Numbered from the stretch's first letter, positions 50,516-60,094 are shown. The stretch is DNA of 64,000 nt from Pseudomonas laurylsulfativorans (GCF_002906155.1 NZ_MUJK01000009.1:62001-126000), one strand, 5' to 3'. The notes: generated by a model not told the origin, from the sequence alone. Translations and numbers: made by a program.

Positions 50516-51742
50516 ATGAGCCAGACACCGTCGAATATTCAGCGCGCCGCCGTCATTGGCGCGGGCACCATGGGCCGTGGCATTGTCATGTGCCTGGCCA
50601 ACGCCGGAGTGGCCGTGCAGTGGGTTGATAACAATCCGCAGATGCTTGAACAGGCACTGGCTACCGTCGCCGACACCTACGCGCATAACGTGCGCCAGGG
50701 CCGCATTGATCAGCGTGAAGCCGATGCCCGTATCGCGCGCGTAACGGCGGCAGATGGTTATGTGGCCATCCGCGATGTCGACCTGGTCATTGAAGCGGTG
50801 TACGAAAACCTTGAGCTCAAGCAGAGAATTTTCCGCGAGCTCGATGGCCTGCTCAAACCTGAAGCGATACTGGCCAGCAATACTTCGGCGCTGGATATCG
50901 ACGCCATTGCTGCGGTGACGCGTCGCCCGCAGCAGGTTCTGGGCCTGCACTTCTTCAGTCCGGCGCACATCATGAAGCTGCTGGAAATCGTCCGTGGCGC
51001 GCAGACGGCACCGGCGGTTCTCGATGCGGCACTGGCGCTCGGCCAACGCATGGGCAAGGTCAGTGTGGTGGCGGGCAATTGCGATGGTTTCATCGGCAAC
51101 CGCATGCTCAATACCTATGTGCTCGAAGCGCGAAAAATGCTGCTCGAAGGCGCTTATCCCTACCAGGTTGACGCAGCACTGCAAGGCTTCGGTTTCGCCA
51201 TGGGGCCGTTCCGCATGTTTGATGTGGTGGGTGTCGATCTGCAGTGGCGCGCCCGCCAACTGTCCGGTGTCGGGCAGGACGCGCCGGAGGTTCAGGTGGA
51301 CAACCGACTGTGTGAAATGGAGCGCTTTGGCCAGAAGAGTGGCAACGGCTTTTACCACTATGAAGCGGGCAGCCGTCAGGCTGAACACGATCCTCAGGTG
51401 GATGCGCTGGTGCTGGAAGTCAGCGAAGGGTTGGGGTTCCAGCGCCGCGAGATCGGCCCGGAAGAAATTCTCGAGCGCTGCTTGCTGGCATTGGTCAACG
51501 AGGGCGCGAAGATCCTTCAGGAAGGCATTGCCGGGTCAGCTCATGACATCGATCTGGTTTACCTCAATGGCTACGGTTTCCCTGCGGACAAGGGCGGCCC
51601 GATGGCCTGGGCCGATCAGCAAGGGTTGGCGGACATTCATCGGCGCTTGATGGACCTTGAGACGCGTCAGGGCGACCACTGGAAACCGGCGCGGGTGATT
51701 GGTGAGCTGGCGGCGGCCGGCAAGGGCTTTGCTGACAAGTGA
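50516..51742 (+). CDS. 3-Hydroxyacyl-CoA dehydrogenase
   Basis: This 408-aa NAD-dependent dehydrogenase has a Rossmann motif AAVIGAGTMGRGIVMCLANAG at the start. Catalytic histidine lies in GLHFFSPAHIMKLLEIV (about residue 140). Two 3HCDH C-terminal domains follow (NCDGFIGNRMLNTYVLEA and ALVNEGAKILQEGIAGSAHD). It resembles the dehydrogenase half of FadB/FadJ without the enoyl-CoA hydratase half. It oxidises 3-hydroxyacyl-CoA in beta-oxidation or a related pathway. The start ATG 50516 fits the Rossmann motif; the frame extends upstream but without support. A thioesterase gene lies 91 bases downstream and may be in the same operon. Confidence 0.88.
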   Translation: MSQTPSNIQRAAVIGAGTMGRGIVMCLANAGVAVQWVDNNPQMLEQALATVADTYAHNVRQGRIDQREADARIARVTAADGYVAIRDVDLVIEAVYENLELKQRIFRELDGLLKPEAILASNTSALDIDAIAAVTRRPQQVLGLHFFSPAHIMKLLEIVRGAQTAPAVLDAALALGQRMGKVSVVAGNCDGFIGNRMLNTYVLEARKMLLEGAYPYQVDAALQGFGFAMGPFRMFDVVGVDLQWRARQLSGVGQDAPEVQVDNRLCEMERFGQKSGNGFYHYEAGSRQAEHDPQVDALVLEVSEGLGFQRREIGPEEILERCLLALVNEGAKILQEGIAGSAHDIDLVYLNGYGFPADKGGPMAWADQQGLADIHRRLMDLETRQGDHWKPARVIGELAAAGKGFADK

Positions 51743-51833
51743 TTGATGTGGCGCCTGTAAGGGCGCCTTCGCGAAGAACGATAACGCGGTTTTCGCCTTA
51801 GACTTGGCGAACCAACTCCAGGAAGCAACACTG

Positions 51834-52256
<423 letters not shown>

Positions 52257-52262
52257 GGCAAA

Positions 52263-52291
52263 AAAATCGCAGCCCTTGGGCTGCGATTTTT
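52263..52291 (+). terminator. Rho-independent terminator after the thioesterase gene
   Basis: ATCGCAGCCC-TT-GGGCTGCGAT followed by T residues, seven bases after the stop. It has A/T flanks on both sides, so it may also end the convergent glycine-zipper gene. Confidence 0.9.
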
Positions 52292-52321
52292 GTTGTACCT
52301 ACCGGCGAGGCGCTCGAGGCC

Positions 52322-52804
52322 TTAGTCGCGGTAGTGCTTGTGGTGTTTGCGATGGCCATAGGCATGGCCGCGGCCCGGATGGCCGCGGTAGTAGCGACGA
52401 TCGTCATGGCCGCGATACGAACGACGATCGTCGCCTTCATCATCGTACTCTTTGCCCATGTAGTTACCCAGTGCGCCACCGGCGCCACCGCCTGCTGCAG
52501 CGCCAATCAGGCTGCCGGTGGTGCCGCCAACGCTGCGGCCGACTACGTTACCGCCTGCTGCACCCAACGCACCGCCAATGGCTGCTTCGCCACGGCTGTG
52601 TTTGTTTGCGCCGACGGCGCTACCACCCGCGCCACCCAGGGCCGCGCCGATGGTGGAACCTGTATTACCGCCTAACGACTGGCCGACGACTGAGCCCAAG
52701 ACCCCGCCCAATGCGCCGCCTACACCGGCTTCGGTGGTGCCGCCAGCAGACGCAAAACCGCTGACCAGGCCAAGGGACAACAAGAGAATCGAGGAGAACT
52801 TCAT
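52322..52804 (-). CDS. Secreted glycine-zipper protein
   Basis: This 160-aa protein has a signal peptide (MKFSSILLLSLGLVSGFASA). Residues 25-115 are glycine-zipper repeats (GALGGVLGSVVGQSLGG, GSLIGAAAGGGAGGALG). The C-terminal tail of about 45 residues is rich in Arg, His, Tyr and Gly. Glycine zippers pack into membranes or form oligomers in the envelope; no specific role can be given. The His/Arg tail may bind metal or nucleic acid, which is inference. The ATG follows GAGG by eight bases. Confidence 0.75.
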   Translation of the reverse strand: MKFSSILLLSLGLVSGFASAGGTTEAGVGGALGGVLGSVVGQSLGGNTGSTIGAALGGAGGSAVGANKHSRGEAAIGGALGAAGGNVVGRSVGGTTGSLIGAAAGGGAGGALGNYMGKEYDDEGDDRRSYRGHDDRRYYRGHPGRGHAYGHRKHHKHYRD

Positions 52805-52960
52805 GGAGGAACCTCAAGGGGATGACGGCGCGATCCTGAGGCTCTGGAATGGGCGTGACAATCGAAATCCGACGAATAACACGACCTGTATACAATATTG
52901 CAAGTTACTGTTTTTTGGGCGGAACTTAACGTTTTTTTGCCGGTCTTTTACTACTTCGCA

Positions 52961-52992
52961 AAGGCCGTTTTCGTGAGAGAACGGCCTTTTTT
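52961..52992 (+). terminator. Terminator-like hairpin with no gene upstream on its strand
   Basis: AAGGCCGTT (52961-52969) pairs with AACGGCCTT (52980-52988), then T residues to 52992. No plus-strand gene precedes it, since both flanking genes are on the minus strand. TATACAAT near 52890 could be a -10 box for a short RNA of about 100 nt ending here. Confidence 0.6.
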
Positions 52993-53038
52993 GTGGGCGA
53001 AAGGAAAGTGCAGGGTCTGCAGTTTTTGGTGATTGGTC

Positions 53039-53072
53039 TGGCCTCATCGCGAGCTTGCTCGCGATGAGGCCA
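53039..53072. repeat. Perfect palindrome with a REP-like core
   Basis: TGGCCTCATCGCGAGC and GCTCGCGATGAGGCCA are 16-bp perfect arms with a two-base spacer. The ATCGCGAGCTTGCTCGCGAT centre is the tip of the short REP unit, but the outer REP sequence is absent. It lies 15 bases after the FdhF-like gene stop and may end that transcript. Confidence 0.75.
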
Positions 53073-53086
53073 GTTGAGACAACAGA

Positions 53087-55435
53087 TTACGCCGACCTGG
53101 CCATGATCAACCCAGTCTCACTCGCCGCTACCAACCGGATCGCCACAAACTTCGATGTTGGTGTATCGCTGCCATCCCCGGTGCTTTCCAGCGGCACCAG
53201 CGGATTCACTTCCGGATAGTAGGCCGCCGCTTGCCCGGCAGGGATATCAAACGCCAGCAGCGTAAAGCCTTTCACCCGACGTTCCACGCCATCGTCCCAG
53301 AGCGAAACGATGTCCGCCTTCTGTCCTGGCTTGAAGCCCAGGCGAATAATGTCGGCCTCGTTGACGAACAACACGTCGCGTTGTCCCTTCACCCCGCGAT
53401 AGCGGTCGTTGAGACCATAGATCGTGGTGTTGTACTGATCGTGGGAGCGCATCGACTGCATGATCAGGTCCGGCAGCACACCGGTGGCGCGGGTGCGTTC
53501 GTGCACCAGGTCTTTGGGCAGCGCGTTCGGGCGGAAATTGGCCCGGCCCGAGGCGGTGTTCCACTTGCGCGCGCCGGCACTGTTGCCCAGGTAGAAACCG
53601 CCCGGGTTCTTGACCTTCTCATTGAAGTCCTTGAAGCCGGGAATGGTCTCGGCAATCAGGTCGCGGATGCGACGGTAATCGGCCACCAGCCAGTTCCAGT
53701 CCACCGGGTGGTTGCCCAGGGTCGCGGCGGCGATACCGGCCAGGATCGCCGGTTCTGAACGCATCTGGTTCGACAACGCCTGCAACTGACCGTTGGAGGC
53801 GTGGACCATGCTGAACGAGTCTTCGACGGTCACCGCTTGCGGGCCTTCGGTCTGGATATCGATGTCGGTGCGGCCCAGGCACGGCAGGATCAGCGCGTCC
53901 TTGCCGTGGGTCAAATGGCTGCGGTTGAGCTTGGTACTGATCTGCACGGTCAGGTCGCAGTTTTGCAAAGCCTGGAAGGTGCGCGGGCTGTCCGGCGTGG
54001 CTTGGGCGAAGTTGCCGCCCAGGCCGATGAAGACTTTCGCCCGGCCTTCAGCCATCGCATGAATGGCCTCGACCACGTTGTGTCCGTTGTGGCGTGGCAC
54101 CTTGAACTGGAAGCGACGCTCCAAGGCATCGAGGAACGCCACCGGCGGACGCTCGTTGATACCCATGGTCCGGTCGCCCTGCACGTTGCTGTGGCCGCGT
54201 ACCGGGCACAGGCCGGCACCCGGGCGGCCAATGTTGCCGCGCAGCAGCATCAGGTTGGCGATTTCCTGGATGGTCGCCACCGAATGGCGATGCTGGGTGA
54301 TGCCCATGGCCCAACACATGATGACGTTCTTGCCCTTGGCGTACATGCGCGCCGCTTGTTCGATCTCTACCAGCGTCAGGCCCGATTGCTCGACGATCTG
54401 CTCCCACGGCGTCTCGTCGATAGTCGCCAGGTACTCCAGCACATTGGCGCCGTGCTCATTGAGGAAGTCATGGTCGAACACCGCCGGTTCACCGGTTTTC
54501 TGTGCGTCGCGTTCCCACAGTAAGAGAAATTTCGCCATGCCGCGCATGATCGCCATGTCACCGCCTAGGGCCGGGCGGAAGAATGCGGTGTTGGTCGGCT
54601 TGTCGCCGTTGGTGAGCATTTCGATCGCGTGCTGCGGGTGCTGGAAACGTTCCAGGCCGCGCTCCTTGAGCGGGTTGATGCACACCACTTGTGCGCCGCG
54701 TTTCACCGCTTCACGCAATGGCTCGAGCATGCGCGGGTGGTTGGTGCCGGGGTTCTGGCCCCAGACGAAAATCGCATCGGCGTGTTCGAAATCGTCGAAT
54801 GTCACGGTGCCTTTGCCGACGCCAACACTTTGCGACAGCGCCACACCGCTGGCCTCGTGGCACATGTTCGAGCAGTCAGGGAAGTTGTTGGTGCCGTAGG
54901 CGCGCACGAACAACTGATAGAGGTACGCCGCTTCGTTGCTGGCACGCCCCGAGGTATAGAACTCGGCCTGATCCGGGTTCGACAAGCCATTGAGGTGTTT
55001 GGCGATCAGCGCGAACGCGTCATCCCAACTGATCGGCTTGTAGCGGTCGGTTTGTGCGTCATAGCTCATCGGCTCGGTCAGACGACCCTGATACTCGAGC
55101 CAATAATCGCTCTGCTCCAGCAGCGAGGTGACGCTGTGTTTGGCGAAGAATTTGGCATCGACACGGCGTTTGGTCGCTTCCCAGTTCACCGCTTTGGCGC
55201 CGTTCTCGCAGAACATCACCATGCCCTTTTCGGGTGAGTCGCCCCACGCGCAACCTGGGCAGTCGAAGCCACCGTTCTGGTTGGTCTTGAGCATGATGCG
55301 CAGGTTCTTCAGCGCGTTGTCGCTGGTCAACCAGGCCTGGGCGACGCTGATCAGTGCGCCCCAGCCACCGGCCGGGCCTTTGTAGGGCTTGTAGCGAGGG
55401 ACAGGTGTCTGGTCGGCTTGACGGTGTTGACTCAC
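53087..55435 (-). CDS. FdhF/YdeP-family molybdopterin oxidoreductase
   Basis: This 782-aa molybdopterin oxidoreductase is of the FdhF/YdeP (FdhA-like) group. Features are GGFDCPGCAWGD with a CxxC pair near residue 54, YTSGRASNEAAYLYQLFVR, NMCHEASG, the cofactor region WGQNPGTNHPRM, and a C-terminal molydopterin-dinucleotide domain with MRSHDQYNTTIYGLNDRYRG. YdeP relates to acid resistance in E. coli, but the substrate here is unknown. The start is GTG at 55435, overlapping the fdhD stop as GTGA with GGAG upstream. A much longer frame upstream runs through fdhD in another frame and is not coding. FdhD upstream would provide sulfuration. Confidence 0.9.
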   Translation of the reverse strand: MSQHRQADQTPVPRYKPYKGPAGGWGALISVAQAWLTSDNALKNLRIMLKTNQNGGFDCPGCAWGDSPEKGMVMFCENGAKAVNWEATKRRVDAKFFAKHSVTSLLEQSDYWLEYQGRLTEPMSYDAQTDRYKPISWDDAFALIAKHLNGLSNPDQAEFYTSGRASNEAAYLYQLFVRAYGTNNFPDCSNMCHEASGVALSQSVGVGKGTVTFDDFEHADAIFVWGQNPGTNHPRMLEPLREAVKRGAQVVCINPLKERGLERFQHPQHAIEMLTNGDKPTNTAFFRPALGGDMAIMRGMAKFLLLWERDAQKTGEPAVFDHDFLNEHGANVLEYLATIDETPWEQIVEQSGLTLVEIEQAARMYAKGKNVIMCWAMGITQHRHSVATIQEIANLMLLRGNIGRPGAGLCPVRGHSNVQGDRTMGINERPPVAFLDALERRFQFKVPRHNGHNVVEAIHAMAEGRAKVFIGLGGNFAQATPDSPRTFQALQNCDLTVQISTKLNRSHLTHGKDALILPCLGRTDIDIQTEGPQAVTVEDSFSMVHASNGQLQALSNQMRSEPAILAGIAAATLGNHPVDWNWLVADYRRIRDLIAETIPGFKDFNEKVKNPGGFYLGNSAGARKWNTASGRANFRPNALPKDLVHERTRATGVLPDLIMQSMRSHDQYNTTIYGLNDRYRGVKGQRDVLFVNEADIIRLGFKPGQKADIVSLWDDGVERRVKGFTLLAFDIPAGQAAAYYPEVNPLVPLESTGDGSDTPTSKFVAIRLVAASETGLIMARSA

Positions 55436-56271
55436 GCTTGTTTCTCCAACGTTGGGCTGTAGACCCGCGGCGCATTCTTCTGTGGCAGATGGATGAGGTT
55501 GAGGTTGTGGCGACGGGCCCATTGCACGGCAAGGCCAGTGGGGGACGACAGGCTGACCAGGGTCTGGATGCCGGCGCGCAGGACTTTCTGGATCAATTCG
55601 AGGCTGCAGCGGCTGGTGACAATCACCAGGCCACCCGCAGTCGGGATGTTTTGGCGGACAAGACCACCGATCAACTTGTCGAGGGCGTTGTGCCGGCCGA
55701 TGTCTTCGCGGCCCAGCAGTAACTCGCCCTGGTCGTTCATGAACACTGCCGCGTGCACCGCGCCGCTGTGTTGCCCCAGTGGCTGGAACGCGCCGATGCG
55801 CTGGCGCAGGCCTTCGAGCCAGGCGGCGGGCGGCAAGGGTGCGCCGGGCAACACCTTGAGGTCCGGCAGTGCCTGCTCGACCGCTTCCACGCCGCACAAC
55901 CCGCAGCCACTGGTGCCGGCCAGTTGCCGACGTTGCTGCTTGAGGTTCCAGAAGGCGCGGTTGGCGATGGTCACTTGCGCGTATTGCGCCGATCCTGAGC
56001 CGCTCAGTTGCAGGTCATAAATGTCCGTGGCGTCCTCGATGATGCCGCTGCCCAGGCTGAAACCGACAATGAAGTCTTCCAGGTCCGTCGGCGTCACCAG
56101 CATGACCGCCTGGCTGATGCCGTTGTAGGCAATCGCCAACGCGACTTCCTCGGCCAGCGCGGTGCTGTCCGATTCCAAGTATTCAAGGTTGCTATAGCTG
56201 TACGTCTGGCTGGCGGCGGGCGCGGGCGTTTCGAGGGCAGGCGCCGCGCAGGCAGGGCGCTTGGTGTTCAT
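55432..56271 (-). CDS. fdhD: FdhD, formate dehydrogenase sulfurtransferase
   Basis: This 279-aa FdhD protein transfers sulfur from a cysteine desulfurase to the molybdenum cofactor of FdhF-type enzymes. The essential CxxC is in GTSGCGLCGVEAV (about residue 125). Other landmarks are GREDIGRHNALDKLIGG and TSRCSLELIQKVLRAGI. The start at 56271 (MNTKRPACAA) is chosen over an ATG four codons earlier. Its stop overlaps the start of the FdhF-like gene, which supports a functional pair. Confidence 0.9.
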   Translation of the reverse strand: MNTKRPACAAPALETPAPAASQTYSYSNLEYLESDSTALAEEVALAIAYNGISQAVMLVTPTDLEDFIVGFSLGSGIIEDATDIYDLQLSGSGSAQYAQVTIANRAFWNLKQQRRQLAGTSGCGLCGVEAVEQALPDLKVLPGAPLPPAAWLEGLRQRIGAFQPLGQHSGAVHAAVFMNDQGELLLGREDIGRHNALDKLIGGLVRQNIPTAGGLVIVTSRCSLELIQKVLRAGIQTLVSLSSPTGLAVQWARRHNLNLIHLPQKNAPRVYSPTLEKQA

Positions 56272-56363
56272 GGCATCACCCACGGTTTGATCAGCTTTAA
56301 GACTAGGCGCGGCAAACTGTCGCGTCTAATTGCTATTACTGATCTACCGATAGATGCCGTCGA

Positions 56364-57251
56364 TCAAGAGTTCATCTGTGATTGCTGATAGATCGCGAAA
56401 CAGGCCTCTGCCAGCGCCGAGCGTGGCGCGCTGCGACGCATGATCAGCCCCAGGCGGCCAAGGGTCTGGGCGTTTTCGATCGGTTGCAGGCGCAAATGTT
56501 CGGTCAGTTCTTCGAGGCCACCGTCCAATGGCATCACCGCGCAACACAGGCCGCCGTGCACCGCTTGTAACAGTTGATGGACAGCATCGGTCTGCAACAA
56601 GGGTTGTGGGGTCAGGCCGCGGCTGTGGAAGTTATGGTCGATGGATTGGCGAAAGTGCATGCCGCTGGTGAGCATGCCCAGTGGCAGCTCGATCAATGAT
56701 TCCCAGCTCAATGGCGCTTCGCCAAAGGTGAAGAAGCGTTGATCGTAGAGCAGCCCCATGCGGGTTTCGCTGAAAGCCAGGGAGTCGAAATGGTCGGCGT
56801 CCAGGCGTTCCAGGTAGGAAACACCGAGGTCCAGGCGATTGTTTGCCAGTTGTTCGAGGATCTGCTCGGAACTCAGTGCCGAGAGTTCAAAACGCAGGTT
56901 CGGATGCTCCCCGTGCAGGCGCTGCAGCAGCGGCAGCGGATCGAAGCTCGACAGCGGCACCACTCCCAGGCGCAACGTACCGACCAGATTGCCACGACAG
57001 GCGGCCGCCTCGGCGTACAAGCCGTCGTAGGCCGCCAGCACCGTGCGCGCCCACGCCAGCACGCGCTCGCCCGGTGCCGTAAAGCCTTCGAAGCGTTGAC
57101 CGCGATTGACCAGCGGCAGTTCGAGTTCTTCTTCGAGGCTACGCAGGCGCATGGACAGAGTCGGCTGAGTGATGTGGCAGCGTGCGGCGGCCTGGCCGAA
57201 ATGGCGGGTTTCGTCGAGCGCGATGAGGAATTTCAGCTGCTTGATGTCCAT
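56364..57251 (-). CDS. LysR-family transcriptional regulator
   Basis: This 295-aa LysR protein has an N-terminal helix-turn-helix with HFGQAAARCHITQPTLSMRL (residues 17-36) and a C-terminal effector domain. It lies 92 bases upstream of fdhD on the same strand, so it may regulate that pair, and it is divergent from the LysM-domain gene. The effector ligand is unknown. Confidence 0.88.
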   Translation of the reverse strand: MDIKQLKFLIALDETRHFGQAAARCHITQPTLSMRLRSLEEELELPLVNRGQRFEGFTAPGERVLAWARTVLAAYDGLYAEAAACRGNLVGTLRLGVVPLSSFDPLPLLQRLHGEHPNLRFELSALSSEQILEQLANNRLDLGVSYLERLDADHFDSLAFSETRMGLLYDQRFFTFGEAPLSWESLIELPLGMLTSGMHFRQSIDHNFHSRGLTPQPLLQTDAVHQLLQAVHGGLCCAVMPLDGGLEELTEHLRLQPIENAQTLGRLGLIMRRSAPRSALAEACFAIYQQSQMNS

Positions 57252-57379
57252 CTTCGCTCCTGGGCGCGGGAAGGGCGCGATTCTATCGCAAGCGGGGTCA
57301 TTGGTCGGGTTGGATTCGCAAGTGACGGCCGTGGTCTAGGCTTTTGCGTCTGGAACCCCAAACCCAAGGAGAGTGCACC

Positions 57380-57820
57380 ATGAGTCTTTTGAGCTTTGTG
57401 AAAGAAGCAGGCGAAAAACTGCTGGATCTGCTCACACCAGGCAACGCCAATGCCAGTGAGCAGTTGAAGGAACACATCAGCAAGGTCGGTCTGGGCAACC
57501 CGAATGTGCAGGCGACGGTCGATGGCGACAAGGTCACGGTGACCGGTGAAGTGGCGAGCCAGGAAGAAAAGGAAAAGATCCTGCTGGCCGTGGGCAATAT
57601 TGCCGGGGTTGGCAGCGTGGATGATCAGATCACTGTGACCGGGCCCGTAGTGGCTGCTGCGCGCTTCGTGGTCGTGAAAAAGGGCGACACCCTCAGCGCC
57701 ATATCCCTGGCCGTGTATGGTGATGCCAACAAGTATCAAAAAATCTTCGATGCCAACAAGCCGATGCTCAAGGACGTGAACAAGATCTATCCGGGGCAGT
57801 CGTTGCGGATTCCTGAGTAA
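57380..57820 (+). CDS. lysM: BON- and LysM-domain protein (Kbp/YgaU type)
   Basis: This 146-aa protein has a BON domain (about residues 22-85, with VTVTGEVASQEEKEKILLAV) and a C-terminal LysM domain (about 95-144, VKKGDTLSAISLAVYGDANK). The same plan occurs in E. coli Kbp/YgaU, a cytoplasmic potassium-binding protein, and no signal peptide is seen here. The ATG follows AAGGAGAG. It is divergent from the LysR gene, and a long REP element follows the stop. Confidence 0.88.
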   Translation: MSLLSFVKEAGEKLLDLLTPGNANASEQLKEHISKVGLGNPNVQATVDGDKVTVTGEVASQEEKEKILLAVGNIAGVGSVDDQITVTGPVVAAARFVVVKKGDTLSAISLAVYGDANKYQKIFDANKPMLKDVNKIYPGQSLRIPE

Positions 57821-57829
57821 TACAAAACC

Positions 57830-57923
57830 TGTGGCGAGAGGGCTTGCCCCCGTTGGGTCGCGCAGCGGCCCCAAAATTTTAGGACTGCTGCGCAGCCGAA
57901 TGGGGGCAAGCCCCCTCGCCACA
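57830..57923. repeat. Long REP-type inverted repeat
   Basis: TGTGGCGAGAGGGCTTGCCC at 57830 and inverse arm ending 57923, between the convergent lysM and yrfG genes. Confidence 0.88.
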
Positions 57924-57938
57924 ATGACCGCGCCGGGT

Positions 57939-58601
57939 CTAAAGACCGGCAATCAAATCCCGATAATCCCCAACCGCCGCAAACTCCGCCGTATCCTTCG
58001 GCCCCTTGCGGCTGTCCGGCTCCCGCACGGCCAGCAAATGCGCGACGCCAAAGTCCCGTGCGCTGCGCAGGATCGGCAATGTGTCGTCGATGAACAGGCT
58101 GCGCGCCGGGTCGAAATCGATATCGGCTTGCAACGCATCCCAGAACTGCGGGCTTTCCTTGGGGAAGCCGTAGTCATGGGAACTGATCAAACGCTCGAAG
58201 TACGGCGCCAGTTCGATTTTTTCCAGCTTCAAAGACAGCGCATCCCGATGGGCATTGGTGATCAGCACCACGCGTTTGCCGGCCCGTTTGATCGCCGCCA
58301 GAAAGGTGTCGGCATCCGGTCGCAGGGCGATCAGATGGGCGGTTTCCAGTTTCAGGTCGCGCACCGACAGCTTCAGTTCGGCACTCCAGAAGTCCAGGCA
58401 GTACCACTGCAACTGGCCGGCATTGCGCTCGAACAACGGCTGCAGTTCCATCTCGGCCATGGCCCGGCTGACCCCGTGCAGTTCGGCGTAACGCTGGGGC
58501 AGGTGCTCCATCCAGAAGTGGTTGTCGAAATGCAGGTCCAGCAGCGTGCCGTCCATGTCCAGCAGAACGGTATCGATGTCGGACCAGGGTAATGAAGGCA
58601 T
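57939..58601 (-). CDS. yrfG: GMP/IMP nucleotidase YrfG
   Basis: This 220-aa HAD-superfamily hydrolase has motif I LLDMDGTLLDL (about residue 14), motif II VVLITNAHRD, and motif III/IV with FPKESPQFWDAL and ARSLFIDDTLPIL. YrfG removes phosphate from GMP and IMP. It is divergent from nudE with 88 bases between, as seen in other pseudomonads and in E. coli, where yrfG lies near nudE. The ribosome site is weak. Confidence 0.88.
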   Translation of the reverse strand: MPSLPWSDIDTVLLDMDGTLLDLHFDNHFWMEHLPQRYAELHGVSRAMAEMELQPLFERNAGQLQWYCLDFWSAELKLSVRDLKLETAHLIALRPDADTFLAAIKRAGKRVVLITNAHRDALSLKLEKIELAPYFERLISSHDYGFPKESPQFWDALQADIDFDPARSLFIDDTLPILRSARDFGVAHLLAVREPDSRKGPKDTAEFAAVGDYRDLIAGL

Positions 58602-58689
58602 GGCAACGTCTCGGGCAGTAGAAAGATTTCTGGCGTAAACAATCGGGAAAGCCGCGTTATAGTAGCGCGTTCACGCCAAGGAGCTTTGC

Positions 58690-59256
58690 ATGCGCCAGAA
58701 ACCCACCATACTCGCCCGCGAAATTGTCGCCACCAGTCGATTGTTCTGCGTCGAAGAGCTGAAGTTGCGCTTTTCCAACGGTGTGGAACGCACCTATGAA
58801 CGGCTGGTCGGCAAGGGTGCCGGGTACGGCGCGGTGATGATCGTGGCGATGCTCGATGCCGAGCATGCGGTGCTGGTCGAGGAGTATTGCGGCGGCACGG
58901 ATGAATATGAAATGTCGTTGCCCAAGGGCTTGATTGAACCGGGCGAAGACGTGCTCGCGGCGGCCGAGCGTGAACTCAAGGAAGAGGCCGGTTTCGGCGC
59001 GCGGCAACTGGAGCACCTGACCGAGCTGTCGCTGTCCCCTGGTTACATGAGCCAGAAGATCCAGGTGGTGCTGGCCACTGACCTCTACGAAGAGCGTCTG
59101 GAGGGCGACGAACCCGAGCCGATGCGGGTGGACAAGGTCAATCTGCGTGAACTCTCGGCGCTGGCGCAAAACCCGCAATTTACCGAAGGCCGTGCCTTGG
59201 CGGCGCTGTATCTGGCCCGAGATCTGTTGACTCAACGCGGAGCGTTCCAGCCATGA
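58690..59256 (+). CDS. nudE: NudE, ADP compounds hydrolase
   Basis: This 188-aa Nudix hydrolase has the box GLIEPGEDVLAAAERELKEE then AGF (about residues 80-102). NudE cleaves ADP-ribose, NADH and diadenosine polyphosphates. The ATG follows AAGGAG. Its stop overlaps cysQ (ATGA), so the two genes are coupled and both remove nucleotide by-products. Confidence 0.92.
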   Translation: MRQKPTILAREIVATSRLFCVEELKLRFSNGVERTYERLVGKGAGYGAVMIVAMLDAEHAVLVEEYCGGTDEYEMSLPKGLIEPGEDVLAAAERELKEEAGFGARQLEHLTELSLSPGYMSQKIQVVLATDLYEERLEGDEPEPMRVDKVNLRELSALAQNPQFTEGRALAALYLARDLLTQRGAFQP

Positions 59257-60080
59257 ATTTCCCGCATCCGTTGATGGCACCGGTCATCGAGCTGGCCTTG
59301 CAGGCCGGTGATGCGATCCTGCCGTTCTGGCGCACAGGCACCGCCGTCACGGCGAAGGCTGATGATTCGCCAGTGACCGCTGCTGACCTGGCCGCGCACC
59401 ACCTGATCCTGGCCGGGCTGACGGCGCTCGATCCGGGCATCCCGGTGCTCTCCGAAGAGGACGCGAACATTCCCCAAAGCGTGCGGGCTGGATGGCAGCG
59501 CTGGTGGTTGGTCGATCCGCTGGACGGCACCAAGGAGTTCATCAGCGGCAGCGAAGAGTTCACCGTCAACATCGCCCTGATCGAAAATGGTCGAGTGGTG
59601 TTCGGCGTGGTGTCGATGCCGACCAACGGTCGTTTCTATGTCGGTGGCGCCGGCCTCGGTGCCTGGCGTGGCGATAAAGGTGGCACGCCCGTGGCGATCA
59701 AGGTGCGTGATGCGCTAGCGCCAGGTGAGTCATTCACCGTGGTGGCCAGCCGTCGCCATTCGAGCCCCGAGCAGGAGCGTTTGCTGGCGGGTTTGAGCGC
59801 AAGCCTTGGTGAGCTGCAACTGGCCAATATCGGCAGTTCGCTGAAGTTTTGCCTGCTGGCCGAAGGGGCGGCGGATTGCTATCCGCGCCTGGCACCGACT
59901 TCGCAGTGGGACACGGCGGCGGCACAAGGCGTGCTGGAAGGCGCCGGCGGTGAGGTGCTGGAGTTGAGCGGCGAGCCGTTCAGTTATCCGCCGCGGGAAT
60001 CGCTGTTGAACGCGTTCTTTCTGGCGTTGCCGGCGAAGGCGGCATGGCGGGAGAAGCTGCTGGAACTGGCCCGCTCCTGA
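59253..60080 (+). CDS. cysQ: 3'(2'),5'-bisphosphate nucleotidase CysQ
   Basis: This 275-aa inositol-monophosphatase-fold enzyme has the metal motif WLVDPLDGTKEFISG (about residue 82), upstream VLSEEDANIPQSV, and a C-terminal PTSQWDTAAAQGVLEGAGG. It turns PAP into AMP, removing a by-product of sulfate assimilation. The start overlaps nudE as ATGA. It connects to the sulfur theme of the window although it is far from the island. Confidence 0.93.
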   Translation: MNFPHPLMAPVIELALQAGDAILPFWRTGTAVTAKADDSPVTAADLAAHHLILAGLTALDPGIPVLSEEDANIPQSVRAGWQRWWLVDPLDGTKEFISGSEEFTVNIALIENGRVVFGVVSMPTNGRFYVGGAGLGAWRGDKGGTPVAIKVRDALAPGESFTVVASRRHSSPEQERLLAGLSASLGELQLANIGSSLKFCLLAEGAADCYPRLAPTSQWDTAAAQGVLEGAGGEVLELSGEPFSYPPRESLLNAFFLALPAKAAWREKLLELARS

Positions 60081-60094
60081 AATCACCTTAACTT

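Noticed and set aside
55436..55897. N-terminal extension of the FdhF-like protein by 154 residues
   Set aside because: The extension lies wholly within fdhD in another frame and is Arg/Pro-rich shadow sequence. A GTG with GGAG and a GTGA overlap gives a normal start.
57831..58592. Long plus-strand frame starting in a REP element and running antisense to yrfG
   Set aside because: The first residues are the translated REP arm, and the rest is the shadow of a well-supported HAD phosphatase gene. The same applies to frames beginning in the REPs at 4621 and 60095.
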